DNA of 64,000 nt from Boswellia sacra (GCA_013180625.2 SNVD02004677.1:142885-206884); one strand, 5' to 3'; shown: positions 45,048-56,883, counted from the stretch's first letter. Notes: generated by a model from the sequence alone, not told the origin. Numbers and translations are program-made.

Positions 45048-46774
45048 TTACAATGTTAGCAAACTAAGGTACAACAGCAACGGAGAATAAAAATTCATCA
45101 GGAAAAGAATCATTGATGGGTGAAGTTTCATTAATGTCTCTGTCGTTAATCTTGAAAGATGATCTGTAACGACATTTTCGGCTCCTTTCTTATCCTTTAT
45201 TATGATGTTGAATTCTTGGAGCAATAAGATCCACCGTATCAATCTAGGTTTTGCATCCTGTTTAGATATTAAATATCTCACAGCTGCATGGTTAGTGTAA
45301 ACAATCGTGGGAGAACCAATTAAATATGATCGAAATTTGTCCAATGCAAATACTACTGCAAGTAGCTCTTTTTCAGTTGTTGTGTAATTCATTTGTGCAT
45401 CATTTAAAGTCCTACTTGCATAGCATATCACATAAGGCTTACCTTCTTTTCTTTGTCCTAAGACAGCACCAATGGCATAGTCACTTGCATCACACATCAA
45501 TTCAAAAGGCAAGGACCAATCAGGAGATTGCATAATTGGAGCAGTTGTTAAAAGTCCAATTAACTTATCAAAGGCATTTTGACATTCTTGAGTCCATTCA
45601 AAAGAGTTGTCTTTTATTAAGAGGTTACAAAGAGGTTTAGATATAGCACTGAAATTTCTTATGAACCTCCTATAAAACCAAGCATGCCCTAAGAATGAAC
45701 GGACTTCTTTGACTATTTTTGGTAGAGACAAATGGGAAATTAATTCCACTTTTGCTTTGTCCACTTCAATTCCCTTAGAAGACACCACATGACCTAAGAC
45801 AATTCCCGAAGTGACCATACAATGACATTTTTCCCAATTCAAAATAAGTCCTTTTTCTTCACACCTTTTTAAGACTTTTTCTAAGTTTTCAAGACCATCA
45901 TTAAAAGAGTTTCCAAAGACAGTTAAATCATCCATAAAAACTTCTAAACAATGCTCAACCATGTCACTGAAAATGCTTAACATGCATCTTTGAAAAGTAG
46001 CTGGAGCATTGCAAAGTCCAAAAGGCATTCTTCTAAATGCAAAAGTGCCGAAGGGGCACGTGAATGTGATCTTTTCTTGGTCTTCGACTGCAATGAGAAT
46101 TTGATAATAGCCTGAATATCCATCAAGAAAGCAGTAGTAGGGGTGCCCTGCTACTCTTTCAAGAATTTGGTCAAGGAAAGGAAAGAGAAAATGGTCTTTT
46201 CTGGTGACAGCATTTAATTTTCTATAATTAATGCACATCCTCCAACTAGATGAGACTCGAGTTGGCGATAATTCACCCTTTTCATTTTTGACTGCTGTAA
46301 TGCCAGATTTCTTAGGTACTACTTGTGTAGGGCTTACCCACTTACTATCAGAAATAAGGTAGATAATTCCCACATCAAGTAGTTTAAGAACTTAAGCCCT
46401 AATAACCTCTTTCATATGGGGATTAATCTCCTTTGAGGTTGTTGGGATGTTTTGGCATTTTCTTCTAAATGTATTCTATGTGTACAAATCAAAGGTTTAA
46501 TGCCTTTTATGTCTTTTAAAGTCCATCCGATTGCATTTTTATGTCTTTTAAGTACGTGTATCAACTTACCTTGTTGCTCGCTTGTGAGGGATAAAGATAT
46601 TACCACCGGATATGTCTGATTCTCCCTAAGGTATGCATATTTCAGTCCTTCAGGTAAGGGCTTCAGTTCTAACTTGGGAGCTTCCTCTTCCTTGCTTTCA
46701 TTCATTTGCCCCAATTCTTTGAATCTTGGTTTTGAGCCTTTTTCCATCACCTTGCACAATCCAATAAAGAACAT
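45048..46774 (-). pseudogene. Athila A reverse transcriptase and RNase H
   Basis: A linker frame (46774-46412) with GLKYAYLRENQTYPVVIS and LKRHKNAIGWTLKDIKGI leads into a 441-codon frame (46373-45048). This holds the whole [39 protein letters not shown], and [13 protein letters not shown], the FMDD box usual for Athila. The thumb ([20 protein letters not shown]) and RNase H ([35 protein letters not shown]) follow. In [13 protein letters not shown] the catalytic Asp found in copy B (YTDHAA) is Asn. A stop or shift near 46400 separates linker and RT. Confidence 0.92.
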
Positions 46775-46823
46775 ATATCAGAAAGATCAGACTCTGATTC
46801 CATACTTGATTCTAATGAATTCA

Positions 46824-47582
46824 CTAAACAAGTTTCCAAAGGGTCAAAGAACTTCCTTTTTGGATGTGATCTTCCACAATAGTTTCGATCATATTAGCCT
46901 CCTCAATTTCATCTTCTTCTTCATGTGGTTGTTTGCACATATTGAAAACATTAAGTTCCAATGTCATGCTCCCAAATGATAGCTTCATGACTCCATTCCT
47001 GCAATTAATCAAAGCACTAGAGGTAGCTAGAAATGGACGCCCTAAAATGATAGGAATTGAATTACATACTTCCACTAGTTGTGTGTCCAAGACAATAAAA
47101 TCCACTGGGTAAATGAATTTATCGACTTGAACTAACACATCTTCTACTACTCCTCTTGGTACTTTGATTGATCTATCAACAAGCAAAAGAGTCACAGAAG
47201 TCGATTTTAACTCACCTAGATTGAGTTTTTGAAAAACCGAATATGGAAGCAAATTCACACTAGCACCAAGATCAAGTAAAGCTTGTTAAATTTTATGGTG
47301 TCCAATAACACATGAAATTGTAGGATAACCTGGATCCTTATATTTCACTGTATTATTGTTTTGAAGAATAGCACTTACTTGCTCGGCTAGAAGGGCCTTC
47401 TTTTTCATATTCAATTTCCTTTTCACAGTGCGCAAGTCTTTAAAAAATTTTGCATAAGAAGGTACCTGTTTGATTACATCAAGCAAGGGAATGTTGACCT
47501 TTACCTGTTTAAAAATTTCAAAGATTTCAGAATTGTGAGTTGGCTTCTTTTGTGTAGCTAATGCTTGAGGAAATGGAGGCAC
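46824..47582 (-). pseudogene. Athila A protease
   Basis: Frames 47582-47286 and 47258-46824. The first ends at a TAA that replaces the GAA of copy B, a few codons before the active site LLDLGASVNLLP. The rest is well kept: KVPRGVVEDVLVQVDKF, YPVDFIVLDTQLVEV, IILGRPFLATSSALINCRNG. The early stop would separate the catalytic half from gag. Confidence 0.88.
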
Positions 47583-47627
47583 AGATAAGGATTTGGTTTC
47601 TTCTTTGCTAGGTGTTGGTTTGGCAAC

Positions 47628-49152
47628 CTATTCCTGCCCTTTAGAGATTGATTCTTCTTCTTTCTGACAAGGGTTAGGAGTGTGTTTTTCAACAACCTTA
47701 CCATTGCGAAGGGTCATGACTGATTTGGCTTGGTCAAAATAATGGTTACTTGAACTCACTGCATTTGAGTTAGATTGATCTTTGGGGTTTTGCAATGTTT
47801 GAGAAGGAAATTTCCTTTTCTCTTGGATGTTAAATGTAGAAGCAAATTTTGCAAGAGTGTCTGACAAATTTGCTAATGTTTGAGCAGTTTGACTATTGAA
47901 AAACTCTTGCTTTGTAATGAATGAATGCAATGTTTCTTCAAGGTCATTCCTAGGAGGAGGAGCATAAGCATGATCATGAGAGTTTTGAAAATTTTGTCGT
48001 GTTTGAAAAGGGACTTGTGAAGATTGTGCATGATTGTCATTTTTCCAGCTAAAATTTGGATGATTTCTCCAACCAGGATTGTAAGTTTGTGAATATGGAT
48101 TGTGATTTGGCCTTTTGAAAGTGTTCAAGGCATTGGCTTCTTCATGGAGACATTCCCTAAAGGCAGGCAAAGTTAGGCAATCATCAGTGGAATGGTCATT
48201 GTCATTACAAATGTTACAGACATTTTCTTGAATAGAATTCAATTGACCACTCTTTTTCATCTCTAAAGCCTCGACTTTTCTAGCTAGGGATGCATATTTG
48301 GCTTGAAGGTCATGGTCTTCCCTAAGGTTGTAAATGCCTCTATTGGATGTCGAGGTTGGGGCCTTGCTTTGTACCTCATAGGTGACAGCAGTGTCCCAAT
48401 TTTTGTGCCTTTTCTGCCAAGGAATCTAGGAAGTCAATTGCTTCCTCAGGGTCTTTGTCTCCAAATTCTCCATTACACATTAATTCTACTAGTTACCTAT
48501 CTTGAGGTGTTAACCCTTCATAGAAGTGTGCAACTATTCTCCAAGTTTCAAACCCATGGTGAGGACAGGTATTAAGTAGTTTCTTATACCTATCCCAACA
48601 TTGGTAAAGGGTTTCCCCTTGTTTTTGAGAGAAATCAGAAATTTGTCTTTTAAGAGAATTTGTTCTATCGGTAGGAAAAATTTTTTCAAAAAATTGTTGT
48701 TTCATCTCATCCCATGAACTGATGGAATTCGACCTCAAATTTTGTAGCCATTTTCTTGCTTTATCTTTTAAGGAAAAAGGGAAAAGCTTTAATCTAATGG
48801 TGTTTATGCTACAATTTGGGTCAGTGTAAGAGTTACATACCTCTTCAAAGAGTTTTAAGTACGAATATGGGTTCTCCATATCGAGGCCATGAAAGGTGGG
48901 TAGAAGTCGAATAAAACTTGGCTTGAAATTGAAATGGATTGAATCTAGAGGAGAAACTACACAAGATGGTGCATTAGTCCTTACCGGATTCATGTAATCT
49001 CTGAGGGTTCTGGGTTGGTTTTGATCATTTTGTTAGGAACGATTGTCCCCTTCATCCGTGAACCTTTCCACTAGATTGTTGGCCATGTTTTCCAAGGAGG
49101 ATGATGTTTTTCTAACAAGTCTACCACTAGATGTTCGTGACCAAATTTTCAT
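47628..49152 (-). pseudogene. Athila A gag
   Basis: A likely start at 49152 (MKIWSRTSSGRLVRKTSSS) leads to VERFTDEGDNRS and a stop, after which the frame goes on with NPVRTNAPSCVVSPLDSIHF. The gag core has LKLFPFSLKDKARKWLQNL and YQCWDRYKKLLNTCPHHGFE (48993-48493). After broken sequence, 48260-47628 holds a zinc knuckle CNICNDNDHSTDDC (Cys-x2-Cys-x4-His-x4-Cys) and a Pro/Gln/Asn-rich segment. Stops near 49033 and 48493 and a shift between 48490 and 48260 kill it. Confidence 0.88.
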
Positions 49153-49265
49153 GCAATAAAGAGAGAAGAAAAGAGAAGAAAAGATGAACACACAACAAAG
49201 TAAAAAATTAAGATCTAAAATGAGAGGAGAGAATGCGTACAATTTTGCACGCCAATTTTTACCTT

Positions 49266-49282
49266 CCCCGATAACGGCGCCA
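49266..49282 (-). other. Athila primer-binding site (tRNA-Asp type)
   Basis: The minus strand reads TGGCGCCGTTATCGGGG, close to the TGGCGCCGTTGCCGGGG site of Athila elements. It lies six bases inside the 5' LTR. Confidence 0.92.
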
Positions 49283-49288
49283 AAAACT

Positions 49289-50654
49289 TGACACATCTGA
49301 AAAAGGATTACCTCTCAAGTAAAGGAGTGTCAAAGAAATAAACCCGGTGAGACCAGGGTCGATCCATAAGGAAGGAAATTTTAGCGCTACAAACTATAAA
49401 GGAAGCAAAAATGATATGGATGATTCAAAGAGATGACGAGATAATATCAACAAATATAGGTAAAAACAAGTTCATAAACAATAAATGAGAATCACACAAG
49501 AGAAATCAACATAATAATAATGAAAGCTAAGGTTAGGGGATCCGCCCTTGATATTTCAAATAAGGATAAACAACCCATTTTAGTTATATGAATTATATTT
49601 GCTTCGTTACCAATAATTGTACCACTTCTTGTAAATGGGTTCAAGCATCCAATGTGTCAATCTCCATATGTCTACAATAAATCAAGGTTCCTAACTGGAT
49701 TCATGTCGGTAAGGAAGAACCATACGACATCTAGAAAAGATCCAAGCATTTGATGTGCCAAGGATTGTCGACAATGGATCAATACCTCCACTTTACGAGT
49801 GGTGTCAAGATTGATTAGAGAAATAAATATAAATCATATGAACAACATAAGATTATGATTATTAAGCACATATTAAAGGGTTAGAGAATCCTTACTCCCA
49901 TATCAAGGGTTTCACCCTTTCACCTTAGCAAGAGAGAAATTAGAAAGACATTATAAAAGAAAGGAAACAAATTGCAAGAAAAAGAAGATTTATTAATAGC
50001 ATAAAAACATAAGAGAGAAACACAATACAAGATCCTGGCAAGGCCAAGATGCCCTAATAGGTCACAAGGCACCTCTATTTATAGATACATTTAGGGGCAA
50101 ACTTGTCAAATTACAAAGGAATAATTGTCAAATATTAGATGCACCAACTTTGACAATTGGGATAATTAGGTGAACTGACTTTGACCACCAATTTTGACAA
50201 TGAAGTATTGAGAATTTTAATCACATGTCTTCATGAAAGTCATAGATATTTCTCTCAGCTTTCTAGAACATCTTGATTTATACGATTTGGATACATATTC
50301 TGAGAGATATGGTCAAAGTACTGAGGCATGGTCAGGCTGGGCCGAATCTGCAGATGGGTTCACTTCAAGCCCATTTTTGGTCCACTAAGAGCCCGAATTT
50401 GATGATGCTTGTGAAATACAATATTGTAGATAATTTAATTATCTTTCCAAAACATTAAGATTTGCACCATTATGATCTATAAATAGAGAGTTATGCCCAT
50501 TTTACCAAACCTATAATAAAACCAAAATTAAGAGGAAGTTAATTCCAAAGATGCAAAGACTACAAATATGTTTAAGTTGAGGAATTTGATGACACTATTA
50601 ATGCAATATGATGAACTAAGCTCTTATTAAATATACATATTTAAGTGTTCATCA
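49289..50654 (-). repeat. Shared Athila LTR, 1,366 bp
   Basis: Serves as the 5' LTR of element A (primer site adjoins at 49266-49282) and as the 3' LTR of element B (polypurine CACCCCCCAACC adjoins at 50655-50666). The minus strand carries TATAAATAGAGGTGCC near 50080. Confidence 0.92.
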
Positions 50655-50666
50655 CACCCCCCAACC
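50655..50666 (-). other. Athila B polypurine tract
   Basis: Same GGTTGGGGGGTG next to the shared LTR, belonging to element B. Confidence 0.88.
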
Positions 50667-51967
50667 AGCTTATTGCTAGTCCCTAGCAATTAAAGCGTTA
50701 TTATTTAGAAGTGATTTATAGAATTTTATATCCAAGGTGGTCATTATTGCACTCTTCTTGATTCTATCAAAATAAACAAACTCTCAACCGATTTCTTTTT
50801 AAAGACTTGTGTATCTTTTAGTTAAGCCATTAACAAACCTTCTTTTTGTGCTCAGTCGACACATGACTATGGGGTTCATTAGAAAGAAGCCATACCGGCT
50901 CTAATATTTGTTAAGGCTAACATCCTTAGGCAAGGGGCATTCATTCATCAATATTTTTACTTATATATATATATATTTTTTTTGAAACAATGCATCTTTA
51001 ACCCATGTAGCGAGCCTTAGGCTAATGACTCCCAGACCAGTTGGCCTTAGGGCATTAGGTGTTAAGACACCCCTACGAGCTTAACGACTCGGGTTGCCGA
51101 TGCTTTATTTTTGCTTAGAAACTTGTGGATAATGCAATGTTCAATCCCATTAAGCTTTCTCCTTAATCCATGTAGCGAGCTTTGGGCCAATAGCTCCCAA
51201 ACTAGTTGGTCTTAGGGTATTAGGTGTTAAGGCACCCATCGGGCTTAATTGCTCGAATTAAGGAGGCTACGAGACCAAACTTTATCCACAATTGCTGTCT
51301 CTCTTTTTTTTTTTTTCTTTTTTTTTAACTTTCCCCTTCCTTTGTGTTGTTATCCTAAACAAAACAAAAGAACTCAAATATTACAATATTTCATTTTGCC
51401 AACCCACAATCATGCATCAAGGTATGTGTGTGTGTGAAGAAAGGTTCATGAATACTTGCTTAATGAGTACATAAGCAACACAATTTATTAAATGATAAGG
51501 TTGTGAGAGTTCATAGATTTAAATAATTCAAAGTGAAATGAATAAGACCTCCTTGTTATAAAATTCAAAAATCAAGTCTAAATAATATCAAGTTAGCTAA
51601 AATGAGTTCATAAAATCAAAATAAAATGACAAATTAGTTAGAATGGGTTTCAAGAGTTCAAACTGGTCCTCCATACTCTGCCATTCCTGACCCAGAATGC
51701 GTCTCAAGAGGATTTGAACTCCTTACACCGCACTCTGAATCTAATTACTAACTCGTTTTTTTTTTTTTTGCAAGAAAAAAAAAAATTTCAAGACACACTT
51801 ATGTCTACTATCCTTCCCCCCCAACCAAATGAAACATTGTCCTCAATGTTTAAATGTAGAGAGATAAAGTATAGGAGACATTACCTGAAGCTTCAGGTTA
51901 TTCAAAAGAGATGACCTGAAAGAGACATAAAATCAAATACTACAAATAAAATAAAAGACAAGAAAAA
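50667..51967 (-). other. 3' non-coding region of Athila B
   Basis: Homologous to 39292-42119 of element A but without the solo LTR and with a much shorter AT run. No coding content. Confidence 0.75.
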
Positions 51968-52305
51968 TTACAAATGGAGATTTAGATCCAATTTGCACTT
52001 TTTGTTTTATCCCCCTGACCAATTAATTTGAGTTATAGTTGGGTAAGGTTCATACTTGATCACTTGTAATTTTTCAAGTAATTCACTAGCAGTAATGACA
52101 GAAACAAGGATCTATCACACCAAATGAGGGATAAAATTTTGTTCCACAGTTGCATCAATAAAACGTGTCAAAAGGTCAAAGAATTTTTTAACATTCAACA
52201 AACCTAAAGGTTTTTTATAGAGATTCAGTTGAGCCAACGAGGCAATTTGAGAATTTCCTTTAAGACTACCAAAGCCACCTGGTAAAGCAATAAAGGTATT
52301 CGAAT

Positions 52306-52308
52306 TGA
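52306..52308. repeat. CACTA target duplication TGA (left)
   Basis: TGA before CACTAG, repeated after the element. LOG copy A shows the empty site with a single TGA. Confidence 0.9.
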
Positions 52309-52345
52309 CACTAGAAGAAAAAGGACTTACGGCAACAGGTAATTC

Positions 52346-52370
52346 GCAACGTGCATGTCTTGCACGTTGC
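52346..52370. repeat. CACTA left subterminal hairpin
   Basis: GCAACGTGCA, five bases, then TGCACGTTGC: a 10-bp perfect inverted pair near the left end, the same arms as in the right-end palindromes. Confidence 0.9.
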
Positions 52371-52379
52371 TAAAACCTA

Positions 52380-53229
52380 AACTTAAGAATAAATTAAATT
52401 ATTATTTAATTTATATATTAATTCATAAAATATAATAATATATAAAACTTTAAATAACAATAACATGTAATTAATTTTTTTATTTAATTATTTATAAAAT
52501 ATTTGGCTAACAAAATATAACTAATAAAAATTTAAATAATATAATTTTATTGTTAAATAAATATATTAATATACTTATAACTAATAAAAAATTAAATAAT
52601 TTATAAATAAAAAAATTAAATTAGTTAGTCTATTTGAAAAGAGAAATCCAAACGATGACGTTTTAGCCTTTTGATGGTGTGCAATTTAGCCACAAACTCA
52701 ATTCACTCGCCCCAAATCGATCTAATTCAACCCCAAAACGGCTAAACCCTAAAATGGTGGCTTCCCTCTATATTGTTGCAGCATCAACCTTCCTCGCGTC
52801 CAAGCTCCTCTATGCAGTTAGTGGCTAGCCTCTCACGCTCACCTTGTAACTCCCTCCTTGGACCTTCTCTGTCACGCTTGCCTCCTCTTTAGCTTCTCTA
52901 TCACGCCTGTAGCTCCCTCCTTGGACGAGCACGGGGCTTAGTCAGCTTCTCTGTCATGCTTGTTTTGCTGCTACTCTTGAAACATTTCCTAAAGACACCG
53001 TAGCTAGCTCTACATGCAGGTACTTTTAGTTTTTTTATTATGTTATTTTCTTATATTTTCTTGGTTTGGATTTGGGATTACTGGCTATTGTAAGAGTTGT
53101 TGTTCGTTTCTTCTTTGTCTATTTGTTTTCATTTCCATTCTTTAATGGAGTTGATGATGACGAGGTGCAACGACATCGTCCAGCATCCATAGATCGACAG
53201 ACCCGCACTTAGAGCTGTAACTGGCCTCG
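52380..53229. other. CACTA interior, left part
   Basis: AT-rich to 52620, then GC-rich with C/T-rich words, and a short plus-strand frame MVASLYIVAASTFLASKLLY at about 52754-52828 after an AACGGCTAAACCC leader-like segment. It could be a 5' UTR or the start of another captured gene, but I do not recognise it. Confidence 0.35.
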
Positions 53230-53749
53230 CTGCTGGATGGCTTCAACCCCAGGAGAGATCAACTTTTAGCTCTAACTCATTGTCCATTGCATTAGGCTGA
53301 TAAAACTAGTATTAATAACCACCAAACCCCATGTAAGGTAAAGGTAGTGGTGGTTCGGTAGGTTGATAACCCATCCCAGTTAACTCAGGACATATACAAC
53401 GCTTCTTAGCTGGGGGTTCAGCTGGAGCTGGGGATGGTGGTTGGGCAAAGACGAGCGTGACTTTGTTACCGCGTCTATGATCTCAGCTGCTCACTTGCCC
53501 CATGGCCTCTGCCTTGTTCCTCTGTACACGTTCTTCCGAGTTCGCTGAGCATTACACTTCTTAATTTGACTCTTCTCATTGCTCACTTTTTTTTAGGTTG
53601 GCTAGGCTTTTGAGGCATGTTGTTAGTATGGTTTTTCCCAGCATATTCCAAGCCCAGGAGGTCTGAAATGCTGTCAAGGTCCTGTGCAGTCAATTTTCAG
53701 CCACGCTTTATATCAAAGAAATCAAAAATAATAGAGTACCGCCACACAT
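53230..53749 (-). pseudogene. Captured group VII ERF transcription factor fragment
   Basis: Minus-strand ATG at 53749 starts MCGGTLL; group VII ERFs start MCGGAII, an N-degron in which Cys-2 reports oxygen. After a shift the text reads KLTAQDLDSISDLLGLEYAG, then RTRKNVYRGTRQRPWGK, the first third of an AP2 DNA-binding domain, with a stop where Trp is expected (WGKWAAEI). The rest of AP2 is missing. A C-terminal piece follows in another frame: PPAKKRCICPELTGMGYQPT, PLPLPYMGFGGY and NAMDNELELK. So three parts of a RAP2.3-like protein are kept in order with stops and an internal deletion. It lies within the CACTA element, a typical captured gene fragment. Confidence 0.8.
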
Positions 53750-55341
53750 CTTTTTACTTGTAGTTGCAAATGGGGTATTGAAATGGCTTTTTATTGAAAT
53801 GGGGAAAAGTAAACAGTTGAAAGCTTTGTTGAAAGTTGAATAAAGAATGAAAATTTTGTTAGGTAGAAGCGACCAAATGATTAGGCTTAGGCTTGTCATG
53901 GTAGACTCGGAATTATTTTGCTATTTAGTATTCTTTGAATTGTTTTTTGCTCATCCTTTCTAAATAACATTTTTTTAGATTTCATTATAATGGCCTATTG
54001 AACTTATTAGTGACAATTACGATATAATGCAACTCTCTTTCTAGTTAGTGTGCCAAGAGCCTCCAGTTTTTAGAGACTAGATGATGTTAAGCTTGAGTTT
54101 TTTTGTTTTATTTTTCCTGGTTTATCCTTTTCCTAGTAAGTCATTTAAGTTAATTTACTTAATAGTACTTTTTATAATTTTTAATTACATATTTATCCAT
54201 ATTTCATTATAAAATGGAAATTAGATAGATTTAGAAATTTTATTTTATAAAACTATGTTTTTAAAACCAATATTTTGAAAAGATGAGATAAAGAGTCTTT
54301 TATAATTGTTAAATACATTCTTTAAACATTTTATAAATAATCTATTTTTTTAGTTAAATATATATTTCCATGAACATAATGTCTTTTCTAGTGGAATTTT
54401 TAATTTATATCGTAAAAAACATTTTCAAGTAAATCTAATAAAGGATATGCCTAATTTGAGCATTATTTGCATAATTTTGGCTAAATTTGAATTATTATAC
54501 ATCCATTGCTAATGGATATTAACATCATAAGTGAATTTTAGAAATGGGAAAGTCACTTAAATTTATATGCAGATTCAATAAACGTTAACCTATTTTCTCT
54601 TGCTAGAGCTCTAATAAGACATTGTACCTATTTTATTTCATTTAATCTATTAATTTCTCTCGGTTTGAATCACTTATCACATTTCAGTAATTTCTCAAAC
54701 TCCACTCCTTGGTAGTTTCAGCAAATTTATTGATTAAATCTTCAACGTTTCAGTATTTAGTTCTTTGATGTTTGAATCAACTTTCGCATTTGTGTTTGCT
54801 GCAACTCTGCTCTTTCCTCTGTGTTCCATTCTCGCTGCTCTCTCTAGCAAAATAGTTGGAACTCTTGCTTTTGTTGCAGCTCCTGTGCTCTCTGCTATCT
54901 CTTCTGCAGATTTCTGAGCTTTTTGGAGATAATTTACATCTTTCACTTTTCCTTTGTTGTTCAATTTTTGTTCGATTAGAGTTTTCTCTTTGTGCTTGAC
55001 ATGTCAAGTTTGTATTTCATTCTTATGGCAAGTGCTTATAAGTATCTATAGATGAAGCAAATGATATAACTGTATATATATAACCAAGTGATTGTTAAAT
55101 TAGGTGTTAGAGATGGATAAGCACTGGATGCACCAATCAAGGTTTTTTCCTATTTTAAAAAATTCATTAGAGTTAGTTAATTCATTGAAATACCCTAAAC
55201 TAAGTTTAAGGTATTATGTCATATTACTTGTAGATGCTCGGAGGAGTATACGAAGGGAGCACTAAATTTCGTTAACATGGCCCGTGAAAATTTGAGAAAC
55301 TTGGACATTATAGTTGTGTTATATTTATAATAAATATTTAA
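53750..55341. other. CACTA interior, middle part
   Basis: Mostly AT-rich non-coding DNA. Two overlapping 76-codon minus-strand frames at 54734-55007 have charged, helix-like composition (LQKAQKSAEEIAESTGAATK), but I recognise no family. Confidence 0.35.
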
Positions 55342-55689
55342 ATGAAAATTTATAATACTTGTTCATTTCAATATTCTTTTTTTTTATTGTACTCATTCCA
55401 AGAAAGTGGTCCACAAATTATACCAAGTGAAAATTCAAGATGTCATTTATTGCATTGGTATTCAGATGATCCAGATGAAATTATGGCTGAAGGGAAGATT
55501 GCAAGTGTAGATCCTAAGGCCAAAGTACATCACAAGCCTTTAGGAAGGGATTGTTGGAAAGTTTGGATAGTTCATACAAACAAAGGTAATGTTGAATTAT
55601 ACAAGAGGTCAACGGATGAAGCTGAATATCTTGATCAAGCAGTAGGAAGTGCTATTGCTTGGCCTAAGAATAGCATCAAATTGATATAA
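55342..55689 (+). CDS. CACTA TNPA-like C-terminal exon
   Basis: A 115-codon open stretch. From about 55430 it reads SRCHLLHWYSDDPDEIMAEG, KIASVDPKAKVHHKPLGRDC, WKVWIV and LDQAVGSAIAWPKNSIKLI. Plant CACTA-associated proteins carry the same run of motifs (an AEG-DP-H-LG-V pattern ending DAVGSTIAWP). Such proteins are thought to be TNPA-like accessory proteins. Upstream exons are not recognised, so it is likely a remnant. Confidence 0.65.
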   Translation: MKIYNTCSFQYSFFLLYSFQESGPQIIPSENSRCHLLHWYSDDPDEIMAEGKIASVDPKAKVHHKPLGRDCWKVWIVHTNKGNVELYKRSTDEAEYLDQAVGSAIAWPKNSIKLI

Positions 55690-56532
55690 ATAAGGTAATA
55701 CTTTATAATTGTTTTAATTAACTTCATAAGTGTTTATAAATTTGTAAATACAAATTTATTTTACTTTTGTGAATATATTAAGTCCACAAGTTGTGTCATT
55801 GCTATATTTTATTGTGTTGTAGGTGGAAGTTGTTTTTTCGTGTGCGTCAACTATTAAGGTATGTACATTATACTTTACTAATTTGTAATGACTTTTGTTT
55901 GGATGTTGTTTTGAGTTGGCTTGGTTTGACGAGGATTGGAGATCCTATATTGTTGTTCTAGAAAAATGATTTGGTATTAAAAGTGTTTTTGATATGTTAT
56001 GTACTTTTGGGAAAGGCCAATAAATAGATGAAACTCTGCCAAAATTTTTTTAGATTGTTATGACAACTTCTTTTTTTTTTTATAAATTTAACTTGGCATA
56101 AGATTGTGTTTAAAATGACTAATATGTTAATATTTTCTTGTGTAGGCCTTGCTGGTGTTTATTAAAATCTTCAAGATGATGAAAGTGTTAAAGAGGAGAA
56201 GATATTTTGATTTCTAATGGTTTGTTTCATTTGTGGTATTCTAAGCAATCAAATCATCTACTACTTGTTATTTTCTTGTTGTTCATGTAGGCTACTTATT
56301 TTCAATTTCGATGCTTCTTACTTGTTGTATAGACAGTACTTGAACTTTTACAATTGTAATGATATTCATTTCAATTTAAATATGCAATTTGATGTTATAC
56401 ATAATTGTGAACTTGAATGTAATCATTTCTATTATGATGTATATAGTTGTAAAATATAACAAGAATCACAATTGCCCAAAAATTTATAAAAATATATATG
56501 CATTTATTTTTAAAATATATATTATCCCTACC
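55690..56532. other. CACTA interior, right part
   Basis: AT-rich DNA after the TNPA-like stop codon, before the palindrome array. Nothing recognised. Confidence 0.4.
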
Positions 56533-56860
56533 GCAACGTGCAATGCACGTTGCCAAAAAATTCTCACCTCAGATATTGCAACGTGCATTGCGCATTGCCA
56601 TTAATCATATATAGCAACGTGCAATGCACGTTGCGAATTTGGATACAGCAACGTGCAATGCACGTTGTGAATTTAGATATAGCAATGTGCAATGCACGTT
56701 GCTAAAAGTTATAATTGTTGGGTATTTAGCAACGTGCAATGAACGTTGCTAAATCTTTAATTGCAACAAGCAAAACAACCTATGACAACGTGCATTGCAC
56801 GTTGCGAAATGTCATGGACTTTTCGCAACATGCAGAACAGCAACATGCGTCTGCACGTTG
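56533..56860. repeat. CACTA right subterminal palindrome array
   Basis: Eight copies of a near-perfect palindrome (arms GCAACGTGCA and TGCACGTTGC around one or two central bases) start at about 56533, 56578, 56614, 56648, 56682, 56729, 56785 and 56839. CACTA elements use repeated subterminal motifs to bind the TNPA-type protein, so these are the likely binding sites. Confidence 0.9.
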
Positions 56861-56883
56861 CCGTAGACCCTTTTTCTACTAGT

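Larger units (their letters stand above)
38015..50654 (-). mobile_element. Athila-like Ty3/gypsy element A carrying LOG
   Basis: A 12.6 kb element in minus orientation: 5' LTR 49289-50654, tRNA-Asp-type primer site, gag, protease, RT/RNase H, integrase, an unknown ORF, a LOG gene, a long 3' non-coding part with a solo-LTR insertion (40427-41841), polypurine tract and 3' LTR 38015-39279. Primer site and protease (LGRPFLATSSALINCRNGVM) fit the Athila clade. Its 5' LTR is also the 3' LTR of element B, so the two are in tandem. Pol has stops and lost catalytic residues, so it could move only with help. Confidence 0.93.
52309..56883. mobile_element. CACTA (En/Spm) transposon, 4,575 bp, non-autonomous
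   Basis: Left end CACTAGAAGAAAAAGG and right end, read in reverse, CACTAGTAGAAAAAGG are inverted repeats of the CACTA type. The 3-bp duplication TGA flanks it (52306-52308, 56884-56886). Subterminal palindromes, a TNPA-like exon and a captured ERF fragment lie inside. No TNPD-type transposase frame is seen, so it depends on other copies. It is inserted in LOG copy B. Confidence 0.93.

Noticed and set aside
54734..55007. Helix-like minus-strand frames in the CACTA element as a second captured gene
   Set aside because: No family could be recognised and the strand is opposite to the TNPA-like exon. Kept only as an uncertain interior region.
56533..56860. Palindromes considered as a CRISPR array or bacterial attachment sites
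   Set aside because: They lie at the end of a CACTA transposon with inverted ends and a TGA duplication. Subterminal TNPA-type sites explain them better.
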